From contig BGOI01000001.1 of the NCBI GenBank assembly GCA_003569165.1, forward strand, positions 1 to 64,000: a stretch of 64,000 nucleotides of DNA. Reading direction: 5' to 3'. The notes beneath the pieces were generated by a model. It was not told the origin of the DNA and did not search any database. It saw nothing but the letters and a program-made list of their open reading frames with translations. This document shows, in pieces, positions 16,249-23,852 of the stretch. Both the position numbers and the translations under genes were made by a program. This DNA is from Opitutia bacterium. Its GTDB lineage: Bacteria > Verrucomicrobiota > Verrucomicrobiia > Opitutales > UBA953. The stretch's first letter is position 1, and each line of letters opens with the position of its first letter.

Positions 16249-17814
16249 ATGCGCCCCACCCTGCTCCTCGCCACCCTGTGCGCCACCTTTGCCAGCCTCG
16301 CCGCTGCCGAGCTGACCCGCCCCAACATCCTGTTCGTCATCGCCGACGACTGGGGCAAGGGCCATGCCGGCGCCTACGGTTGTCCCTGGGTCAAGACCCC
16401 GACCTTCGATCGCATCGCGAAGGAGGGCCTCTTGTTCCTCAACGCCTATACGCCCACCGCCAAGTGCGCGCCCTCGCGCTCCGCGATCATGACCGGCCGC
16501 CATCCGTGGCTGCTCGGCGCCGCCGCGAACCATCAATGCGTATTCCCGCCGGAGATCGGCATCCTCCCCGAAGCCCTCGACAAGGCCGGCTACTTCTACG
16601 CTTCGACCGGCAAGGTCTGGGGACCCGGCGAATCGCACAAAGCCGATGGAACGCCGCGCCCGATGACGGGCAAGGTCTTCGCCCGCCGCAAGGTCGCGCC
16701 GCCGGCCAAAGCCATCGCGAACAACGACTACGCCGCCAACTTCGCCGACTTCCTTCAAGAGACCTCGGCCGATAAACCTTGGCTCTTCTGGCTCGGCTTC
16801 CAGGAACCCCACCGCGCGTACGAAGAAGGCAGCCACGCCCGCTTCGGCAAACAGCCCGGCGACGTGGACCGCGTGCCGAAATACTGGCCCGACAACGCGA
16901 CGGTCCGCGGTGACATGCTTGATTACGCGGTGGAGATCGAACACCTCGACGCCCAGCTGGGCAAGGTCCTCGCGCAACTGGAAGCCCGAGGCGAACTCGA
17001 CCGAACGCTCATCGTCGTGACGTCCGACAACGGGATGCCCTTCCCGCGCGTGAAGGGCTCGACCTACGATGATGCCAACCATCTGCCCTTCGCGGTGCGC
17101 TGGCCAGCCGGTATCGCCCGCTCCGGTCGTAAGGTCAGCGAGTTTATCAGCTTCACCGATCTGGCCCCGACCTTCCTCGAGGCCGCCGGGCTGTCGTGGG
17201 ATAAGTCCGGCCTCCAGCCGACCTCCGGTCGTAGCCTCTTCGACGTCTTCAAGTCCGACGGCGCCAGGCCGCTCCCCGGACGCGACTTCACCCTAATCGG
17301 CCGCGAACGCAACGACCTCGGTCGCCCGCAGGACCAAGGCTACCCAGTGCGTGGCATCGTCACCGCCGGCCTCATCTACCTCGAGAACGCCGAACCCTCC
17401 CGCTGGCCGGCTTGCAATCCGGAAACCGGCTACCTCGACACCGACGCCAGCCCGACGAAATCCTTCATCCTGCAAGCCCGCCGAACGCAAGGCGCCGATC
17501 CGTTTTGGGAACTCTGCTTCGGAATGCGCCCCGGCCGCGAACTCTACGACCTCAGCGACGACGTGGACTGCGTGAAGAACCTCGCCCAGGTCCGCACCGC
17601 CGAAGTCGAGAAACTGCGCACCCAGATGTGGGCTGAACTCAAGGCCCAAGGCGACCTCCGGGCGCTGGGCCGCGGCGCCGAATACGAAGCCTTCCCGCAC
17701 TCCGACGTGCGCCGCCGCAACTTCTATGACCGCTACATGAAGGGCGAGCTCCTCGACGCCAATTGGGTCAAGAAAGCTGACTTCGAGCCAGCCCCGCTCA
17801 AACCCGCCCGTTGA
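16249..17814 (+). CDS. Secreted sulfatase (heparan N-sulfatase-like)
   Basis: The 521-residue type I sulfatase has a signal peptide (MRPTLLLATLCATFASLAAA). The metal-binding pair follows in NILFVIADDWG (Asp 33, 34). The sulfatase signature CAPSR has Cys 73, which would be converted to formylglycine by a maturase. Further active-site residues lie in VVTSDNGMPFPR. The overall layout resembles sulfamidase/heparan N-sulfatase-like enzymes of the S1 family; the exact substrate cannot be read from sequence. It is the first of three sulfatase genes with a 3-base gap and then a 4-base overlap, so they are probably co-transcribed and act together on a sulfated polysaccharide. Confidence 0.88.
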   Translation: MRPTLLLATLCATFASLAAAELTRPNILFVIADDWGKGHAGAYGCPWVKTPTFDRIAKEGLLFLNAYTPTAKCAPSRSAIMTGRHPWLLGAAANHQCVFPPEIGILPEALDKAGYFYASTGKVWGPGESHKADGTPRPMTGKVFARRKVAPPAKAIANNDYAANFADFLQETSADKPWLFWLGFQEPHRAYEEGSHARFGKQPGDVDRVPKYWPDNATVRGDMLDYAVEIEHLDAQLGKVLAQLEARGELDRTLIVVTSDNGMPFPRVKGSTYDDANHLPFAVRWPAGIARSGRKVSEFISFTDLAPTFLEAAGLSWDKSGLQPTSGRSLFDVFKSDGARPLPGRDFTLIGRERNDLGRPQDQGYPVRGIVTAGLIYLENAEPSRWPACNPETGYLDTDASPTKSFILQARRTQGADPFWELCFGMRPGRELYDLSDDVDCVKNLAQVRTAEVEKLRTQMWAELKAQGDLRALGRGAEYEAFPHSDVRRRNFYDRYMKGELLDANWVKKADFEPAPLKPAR

Positions 17815-17817
17815 TCC

Positions 17818-19188
17818 ATGCGCCTCCTCGCCCTCCTTCTTTTGCCTCTGACTGGGTTCGCCCAGACAAAGCCCAACGTCCTGCTCATCATGGCAGATGA
17901 CCTGAGGGACTTCGGCGGAGCGTTTACGAAGGCGGCAGTAAAGACACCGAATCTTGATCGTCTGCGTTCTCGCGGAACGACCTTCGAACGGGCTTACGTC
18001 CAGTATCCCGTCTGCAACCCGAGCCGCAGCAGCATGCTGACCGGATTACGAGCGGAGCAGACAGGCATCGTGGGTAATGACATACCCCTGCGACAAAAGA
18101 TGCCGGACATCGTCACGCTCCCTCAACTCTGCAAGGAAGCCGGCTGGCAGGCGCACGCCTTCGGCAAGATCTACCACCTCGGCGGGGGCAAAGACACGGC
18201 GGCAAGACAGCGCTGGATGGACGCCGGCCGTTCCTGGCAAACGGCACAGGACTTTGAGACGACCAAGGCGGGACGTAAGATGCTTGCAGGCCGGGACGTA
18301 ACCAACGGAGCCTTGAAATGGTGCGTATGGGGGGCCGCTGACGGCACGGATGACGATCAGCCGGATGGCCAGATCGCCGCCGCCACCGTAGCGAAGATCG
18401 AAGAACTCGGGGGCAAGCCTTGGTTCATCGGCTGTGGCTTCATGAAGCCGCACGACCCCTTCATCGCGCCGAAGAAATACTTCGATCTCTATCCGGTCGG
18501 CACCTTGCAGCCGTGGAGCGAATCCGCCGACATCACCCCCGCGCGCAAGGAGAGCGTAGGCTTTGGCGACTACGGCCTAGCCTTCGGCAAATTCACCACA
18601 CTGGAGTGGCAGGAGCTTTTCCGGGCTTACTGCGCAGCGACCAGCTATATGGACGCGCAACTCGGCCGTGTCCTCGACGCACTCGACAAAAACGGACTCT
18701 GGGAGAAAACGGTGGTCATCTTCGTCGGCGACCACGGCTACCACACGGGCGAGCGACAGTGGTGGAATAAGAATACCCTGTTCGAGCGCAGCTGCCGCGC
18801 GCCGCTCATCGTTGCGGCACCCGGGATGAAGGGCGGACAGACGACGCGCTCGCTGACCGAATTCGTCGACATCTATCCCACGATTGCAGACCTATGCGGC
18901 CTGAAGTTGCCGCACGCCGCCGCCGGATTGAGCCTGCGCCCCATCCTAACCAACCCTACCGCCACCATCAAGGACGCCGCCTTCACCCTCGTCACACGCG
19001 GCCCCAAACTTCACGGCCAGAGCGTTCGCACCGCCCGCTGGCGCTTTACCCAGTGGAGCGACGGCCAGACCGAACTTTACGATCACGAACAGGACTCGGA
19101 AGAGTTGCGTAACGTGGCCGACCGACATGCATCGGTAATTCAAGACCTTACCATCCGCCTCCAATCTTTACCTAAACTGACGCCATGA
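17818..19188 (+). CDS. Secreted sulfatase (iduronate-2-sulfatase-like)
   Basis: The 456-residue type I sulfatase has a short signal peptide (MRLLALLLLPLTGFAQ). The metal-binding pair is in NVLLIMADDLR (Asp 27, 28) and the signature CNPSR has Cys 66. GDHGYHTGERQWWNK matches the segment typical of iduronate-2-sulfatases. It starts 3 bases after the previous sulfatase and overlaps the next by ATGA, so translation is probably coupled. Substrate assignment to an iduronate-type sulfate ester is by family resemblance only. Confidence 0.88.
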   Translation: MRLLALLLLPLTGFAQTKPNVLLIMADDLRDFGGAFTKAAVKTPNLDRLRSRGTTFERAYVQYPVCNPSRSSMLTGLRAEQTGIVGNDIPLRQKMPDIVTLPQLCKEAGWQAHAFGKIYHLGGGKDTAARQRWMDAGRSWQTAQDFETTKAGRKMLAGRDVTNGALKWCVWGAADGTDDDQPDGQIAAATVAKIEELGGKPWFIGCGFMKPHDPFIAPKKYFDLYPVGTLQPWSESADITPARKESVGFGDYGLAFGKFTTLEWQELFRAYCAATSYMDAQLGRVLDALDKNGLWEKTVVIFVGDHGYHTGERQWWNKNTLFERSCRAPLIVAAPGMKGGQTTRSLTEFVDIYPTIADLCGLKLPHAAAGLSLRPILTNPTATIKDAAFTLVTRGPKLHGQSVRTARWRFTQWSDGQTELYDHEQDSEELRNVADRHASVIQDLTIRLQSLPKLTP

Positions 19189-20840
19189 GACCCATCCTCG
19201 GATTACTTTATGCTCTGTTCTTCTCCGCATCGGCCTTCGCCGCATCGACGCCGGAGCGTCCAAACATCCTTTTCTTCTTTGCCGACGACTGGGGCCGCTT
19301 CGCGCGTATCTACGGCGAACATCAGCGGACTGCCGGCCTCAACGGCCTCCTGCGTACGCCCCATCTCGATCGCCTGGCGAAGGAAGGCGTACTCTTCCGT
19401 AATGCGCACGTCAACGCGCCCTCCTGCACTCCCTGCCGCAGCTCCTTGCTATCGGGTCAGCATTTCTGGCGCACCGGCCGCGGAGCCATCCTCCAAGGCG
19501 CGGTCTGGGACGAATCCATCCCCACCTACCCGCTGCTCCTCCGCGACGCCGGCTATCACCTCGGGAAGTCTTATAAGGTCTGGGGCCCCGGCTCTCCCGC
19601 CGACGCCCCCTACGGCGGACAGAAGCACGCCTTCGAACAGTCGGGAAGTGCCTTCAACAATTTCTCGGAAAACGCGACCGAGCTCGTGGAGAAAGGTGCC
19701 ACGGTCGAGGCGGCCCGCGCGAAACTCCTCGAAGAGGTCCGCGGTAATTTCAAGGCGATGCTCGCGGCGAAAGCCGCTGGCCAGCCCTTCGCTTATTGGT
19801 TTGGGCCGACCAACACCCACCGCGCATGGGTGCGTGGCAGTGGCCAGAAACTCTGGGGCATCGATCCCGACGCCCTCAAGGGCAAGCTGCCAGCCTTCCT
19901 GCCGGACGTCCCGGTGGTACGCGAAGACCTCGCTGACTACCTCGGCGAAGTCCAGGCCCTCGACGCCGCGATGGGCGTGCTGCTCGAGGAACTCGACCGC
20001 GCCGGGGAACGGAGCAAGACGCTGATCGCCGTGAGCGGCGACCACGGAGCCCCGGGCTTCCCGCACGGAAAGTGCAACCTCTACGGCTTCGGCACGGGCG
20101 TCTCGCTCATCGTATCCGGCGCCGGCGTGCAGGGCGGACGCGTGGTGGACGACATGGTCACGCTGCCCGACCTCGCCCCGACCTTCCTCGAAGCCGGCGG
20201 CGTGAAGCCGCCCGCAGTGATGACGGGTCGTTCGCTCTGGAACGTCCTGAAGTCGGATCGCCAAGGCCAGGTCGACCCGACCCGCACCTGGGTGGTCGCC
20301 GGCCGCGAGCGCCACGTCGAAATCGCCCGCCCGGACTATTCGCCGTATCCGCAGCGCGCCCTGCGCACCCAGGAACATGTGCTGATCGTGAACTTTAAGC
20401 CCGAGCGCTGGCCGCTGGGGAATCCCTATCGCCTCGACGGTGCAGATGAGCCGACCTTCGACGAGGTTGCCCAGACGACTTTCGTGACGCTGCCTGACGA
20501 CGATGCCGGCCCGACCAAGGCCTGGTTCGTCGGCGCCCGTAAATCCCCGGAATGGTCTGCGCTGTTCGATAAGTTCTATGGCCGCCGCCCGATGTTCGAG
20601 CTCTACGACCTGAAGGCGGATCCGCACGAGATGAACAACGTGGCCGAATCACCCGCTTACGCCGCCGTGCGCAAGGAGATGACCGAGCGCCTCTTCACGA
20701 TCCTCCGCGAGACGGGCGACCCGCGCATGCTCGAGGACGGCAAGTATTTCGAGACCCCTCCCCTCGCCGGCCCGCTGCCCAACCAAGGCCAGAAGCGCCT
20801 CCCTGGCGGTCAAGCCGTCAAGAAGGCCAAGAAGAAGTAG
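19185..20840 (+). CDS. Secreted sulfatase with CTPCR active-site motif
   Basis: The 551-residue type I sulfatase has a signal peptide (MRPILGLLYALFFSASAFAA). The metal-binding pair is in NILFFFADDWG (Asp 34, 35). The active-site motif is CTPCR (Cys 81) instead of the usual CXPSR: the first Cys and the Arg are kept, and the Ser two residues before Arg+1 is replaced by Cys. This variant is known among planctomycetal and verrucomicrobial sulfatases. Further active-site residues are in VSGDHGAPGFPHGK. The C-terminal tail is Lys-rich (AVKKAKKK). It is the last gene of the three-sulfatase operon, overlapping the previous one by 4 bases. Confidence 0.88.
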   Translation: MRPILGLLYALFFSASAFAASTPERPNILFFFADDWGRFARIYGEHQRTAGLNGLLRTPHLDRLAKEGVLFRNAHVNAPSCTPCRSSLLSGQHFWRTGRGAILQGAVWDESIPTYPLLLRDAGYHLGKSYKVWGPGSPADAPYGGQKHAFEQSGSAFNNFSENATELVEKGATVEAARAKLLEEVRGNFKAMLAAKAAGQPFAYWFGPTNTHRAWVRGSGQKLWGIDPDALKGKLPAFLPDVPVVREDLADYLGEVQALDAAMGVLLEELDRAGERSKTLIAVSGDHGAPGFPHGKCNLYGFGTGVSLIVSGAGVQGGRVVDDMVTLPDLAPTFLEAGGVKPPAVMTGRSLWNVLKSDRQGQVDPTRTWVVAGRERHVEIARPDYSPYPQRALRTQEHVLIVNFKPERWPLGNPYRLDGADEPTFDEVAQTTFVTLPDDDAGPTKAWFVGARKSPEWSALFDKFYGRRPMFELYDLKADPHEMNNVAESPAYAAVRKEMTERLFTILRETGDPRMLEDGKYFETPPLAGPLPNQGQKRLPGGQAVKKAKKK

Positions 20841-21052
20841 GCGGGTGAGAGTATAGAGTAACGAGTATTGAGTATCGGGGTTAATGGGTAGGGACAGCAC
20901 CACGTGCTGTCCTCCGCCTCGAATAGATTGCTTAAAAAGGTATTAATCCGCGCCACCGCGGATTCCTAATGGGCGACATAATTACGCACACTTTCATATA
21001 TTAGGCATTTAGAAAGTTGGCTGAATTACTGGTCTTAGTAATAATTAACGTC
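20841..21052. repeat. Spacer with GTAGGG hairpin and AT-rich promoter region
   Basis: 20888-20914 is the exact reverse complement of 451-477 (GTAGGGACAGCAC, CAC loop family). A second hairpin (AATCCGCG/CGCGGATT) lies at 20945-20964. From about 20965 to 21050 the DNA is AT-rich and is the likely promoter area of the small membrane protein gene at 21053. Confidence 0.65.
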
Positions 21053-21534
21053 ATGGAAAACCTCCGCACGCCCAACCTGAACCGACTCGGCGCCGTCTAC
21101 GGACTCCTCTGGGGGGCGTCGCCCTCGTGATCCTGAAAGGCATCGGTTTCTCGGGAGATAAGTTCCTGCAGATGACAGGCTGGTATCTGCTGGGCAGCAT
21201 CCCGACTGGCATCCTGGTGACGCGCCTGCTCGCCGGACGCCTCGGCAAGACGAAAGCGTGGAAAGTATGGACTTACGGTCCAGCGGCCTTGCTGCTGGGC
21301 ACGCTGATCTTCGCCGCCTGCATGCTGGTCGTCTTCGCAGGAGTCGAATTCACCCAGAGCCTCGCCTGGCGGGGCGTGCTCGAATCGCTCCAAGGACTGC
21401 GCTTCCACGATTCGCTCATCATGTTCTGGTGGTACCCGCTCTACGGCTTCGCGACGATCGTGCCGATCTTCCTCGCCGTGGGCAACTGCTGGGACCTACG
21501 CCGACGGATGATGCCAGCACCAGCCCAGGGCTGA
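21053..21534 (+). CDS. Small multi-pass membrane protein, frameshifted
   Basis: The ATG at 21053 opens MENLRTPNLNRLGAVYGLLWG and then reads into a stop. The following frame continues VALVILKGIGFSGDKF and encodes about four membrane segments (WYLLGSIPTGILVT, AALLLGTLIFAACMLVVFAG, LIMFWWYPLYGFATIVPIFLA). The join falls in a G6 run (21111-21116), so one base is probably missing there in the consensus. The corrected protein would be about 160 residues. No family was recognised. It is followed by a GTAGGG three-way-junction repeat and then convergent proC. Confidence 0.6.
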
Positions 21535-21562
21535 CCACGATCGGGAAAGTGTGGAATCGTAC

Positions 21563-21626
21563 GCGGGTAGGGTCACGATGCGTCGTGACCTAGGCTAGGT
21601 CAGCACGCAGTGCTGACCCTACCCGC
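21563..21626. repeat. GTAGGG-family three-way-junction palindrome
   Basis: The outer stem is 13 bp (GCGGGTAGGGTCA at 21563-21575 with TGACCCTACCCGC at 21614-21626). It encloses two hairpins, GGTCACGA/TCGTGACC (21571-21590) and GGTCAGCAC/GTGCTGACC (21599-21619), joined by TAGGCTA. This is the clearest unit of the family. It sits between the small membrane protein gene and convergent proC. Confidence 0.9.
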
Positions 21627-21643
21627 AACACCTGGCGGACGCC

Positions 21644-22447
21644 TCACTTCTTACCGAGCTCTTCGCCGCGCTGTTTGGCGGCGATGAGGGCGGAGGCGAC
21701 GATCGCGCGGAACTTACCCGCTTCCATCGCGTCAAGGCCGGCCTTGGTCGTACCGCCGGGCGAGGTCACCTGGATGCGTAGGTTCACGGGCGTCTCGCCG
21801 GTGGCGGCGAGCAGCGCGAGGGAACCGCTAAAAGTCTGGCGGACAAGGAGCTTGGCCTGCTCAGGCGTGAAACCGAGAGCGACGGAAGCTTCTTCGTAGG
21901 CGGCGACGTATTCGAAGAAGAAACCTGGACCGCTGCCAGAGACAGCGGTGACGGCGTCGAACATCGACTCAGGGAGTTCGATCACTGGGCCGAGGCCGGA
22001 GAGGATGGCGTCGACGATCTGGGCGTCGGCGGCAACGAGCGGGGTCGCGGAACAACGTGCGCTGATCCCCTGACCCACTGCTCCAGGCGTATTCGGCATG
22101 GCGCGGGCGACATTGCGAGCGGAGGAGAAGAAGCCGCCGATAGTGGCGAGGCGCGTGCCGGCGAGGATGGAGAGCACGAGCTTACCCTGTGCGAGCGAGG
22201 CGTAGGACTGGTCGAGTTCGGTGAACTGCTGCGGCTTGCAGGCGAGCACGATCGCGTCGGCACCGGTCAGGAGCTCGGCCGGAGTCGCGGCCACGCGGAC
22301 GCCGGTGGCCTTGGAAAGATCGGCGGCGGTGGAATCGTTGCCACCAATGACGGTAATATCAGCCGGGGCGCAGGCACCCGAACGGAGGAGGCCCTGCACC
22401 ATGGCCCCTGCCATGCGTCCGGAACCGATGAAAGCGAGTTTTGGCAT
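21644..22447 (-). CDS. proC: Pyrroline-5-carboxylate reductase
   Basis: The 267-residue cytosolic enzyme catalyses the last step of proline synthesis, reducing 1-pyrroline-5-carboxylate with NAD(P)H. The Rossmann motif is LAFIGSGRMAGAM at the N-terminus. ARAMPNTPGAVGQG and AVSGSGPGFFFEYVAAYEEA match the family, and the signature of the C-terminal dimer domain is VTSPGGTTKAGLDAMEAG. Length is normal. The gene starts 2 bases after the stop of hemL on the same strand, so the two are probably co-transcribed. Confidence 0.95.
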   Translation of the reverse strand: MPKLAFIGSGRMAGAMVQGLLRSGACAPADITVIGGNDSTAADLSKATGVRVAATPAELLTGADAIVLACKPQQFTELDQSYASLAQGKLVLSILAGTRLATIGGFFSSARNVARAMPNTPGAVGQGISARCSATPLVAADAQIVDAILSGLGPVIELPESMFDAVTAVSGSGPGFFFEYVAAYEEASVALGFTPEQAKLLVRQTFSGSLALLAATGETPVNLRIQVTSPGGTTKAGLDAMEAGKFRAIVASALIAAKQRGEELGKK

Positions 22448-22449
22448 GA

Positions 22450-23727
22450 TCAGAGGGCGCGCACGGCGGCGTCGAGGACTTCGCAGGCCTTGTCGATGTC
22501 CGCTCCTTCGTGGGCGGTCGAGATGAAGGCGGTCTCGTAAGGCGAAGGCGCGAGATAGACGCCCTTATCGAGCGCGGTGCGGAAGACCTTGCGATACAGG
22601 TCGCCATTGGAGGCGATGGCCTGGTCGTAGTTACGGACTTTCTCGGTGTTGAAGTAGAGCGAGAACATCGAGCCGACCTGCGGGACCTGGAGCGGGATAC
22701 CCTTGGCCTGCGCGGCGGCGAGGAGCGTATCGCGGACGCGATGACCAAGGACATCGAGACGCGCGAAAGGATTCAGGGCCTTCAATTTGCGGACGGAGGC
22801 GAGGCCAGCGGCCATGGCGAGCGGGTTGCCCGAGAGCGTGCCGGCCTGGTAGACCGGGCCGAGCGGGGCGAGTTTGTCCATGATGTCGACCTTACCGCCG
22901 AAGGCGCCGACCGGGAGGCCGCCGCCGATGATCTTGCCCATGCAGACGAGATCCGGGACGACGTCATGCAGGCCCTGCGTACCCGCGAGGGAGAGACGGA
23001 AGCCCGTCATCACTTCATCGAAGATGAGCACCGTACCATGCTTCGTGCACAGCTCGCGGAGACCGGCGAGGAAGCCGGCGTCGGGCAGGATCAGGCCGAC
23101 GTTGGCCGGGAAAGGCTCGACGATCAGGCCGGCGACCTGTCCGGCGTTGGCGTCGAAGAGCGCGGCGAGCGCCGGGAGATTGTTATATTCGGCGACGAGC
23201 GTATCGGCGGCGGTACCGGGCGTGACGCCGGCGGAATCGGGATTGCCCTGCGTGAGCGCGCCGGAGCCGGCCTTCACGAGGAGCGAGTCGACGTGGCCGT
23301 GGTAGCAGCCCGAGAACTTGATGATCTTATTGCGACCCGTGTAGCCGCGGGCGAGGCGGATGGCGGACATGGTGGCCTCTGTACCGCTGTTGGTCATGCG
23401 GACTTTCTTCACCGCCGGGACGCAAGACAGAATCAGTTCGGCCATCTCGACCTCGAGCGGATTCGGGGTGCCGAAGCTCGTGCCGCGGTCGAGGGCTTCG
23501 CGGATCGCCGCGCGGATGTCCGGGTCGTTATGGCCGTGGATGGCCGGACCCCAGGTCAGGACGAAGTCCACCAGCTCCTGGCCGTCGGCCGTCGTCAGAC
23601 GGGCGCCGTTGGCCGACTTGGTGAAGAAAGGCGTGCCGCCGACCGAGCGAAAAGCCCGGACCGGGGAATTGACGCCGCCCGGGATCATCGAGAGGGCGCG
23701 TTGGAAAAGCTGCTCCGAGGTATTCAC
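22450..23727 (-). CDS. hemL: Glutamate-1-semialdehyde 2,1-aminomutase
   Basis: The 425-residue PLP enzyme converts glutamate-1-semialdehyde to 5-aminolevulinate in the C5 heme pathway. Residues [36 protein letters not shown] and the PLP-lysine motif [15 protein letters not shown] (Lys 265) are all present. The start was taken as GTG at 23727 ([12 protein letters not shown]), which gives the usual family length; an upstream in-frame start at 23784 would overlap the divergent gene's leader. hemB, the next enzyme of the pathway, lies about 7 kb away. Divergent from the DUF1592 gene, with 125 bases between starts. Confidence 0.95.
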   Translation of the reverse strand: MNTSEQLFQRALSMIPGGVNSPVRAFRSVGGTPFFTKSANGARLTTADGQELVDFVLTWGPAIHGHNDPDIRAAIREALDRGTSFGTPNPLEVEMAELILSCVPAVKKVRMTNSGTEATMSAIRLARGYTGRNKIIKFSGCYHGHVDSLLVKAGSGALTQGNPDSAGVTPGTAADTLVAEYNNLPALAALFDANAGQVAGLIVEPFPANVGLILPDAGFLAGLRELCTKHGTVLIFDEVMTGFRLSLAGTQGLHDVVPDLVCMGKIIGGGLPVGAFGGKVDIMDKLAPLGPVYQAGTLSGNPLAMAAGLASVRKLKALNPFARLDVLGHRVRDTLLAAAQAKGIPLQVPQVGSMFSLYFNTEKVRNYDQAIASNGDLYRKVFRTALDKGVYLAPSPYETAFISTAHEGADIDKACEVLDAAVRAL

Positions 23728-23852
23728 GGGCCAATCAGATGAAGAAACCGCGGCTCGGGGCAAGGGTTGAGTCAGGCCGGGCAACTCGGGCCGCCCATCC
23801 CCACAAAAGCCTGTTCATCCACCAGCCTTGGCCTAGCCTGCGCCTACCCCCG

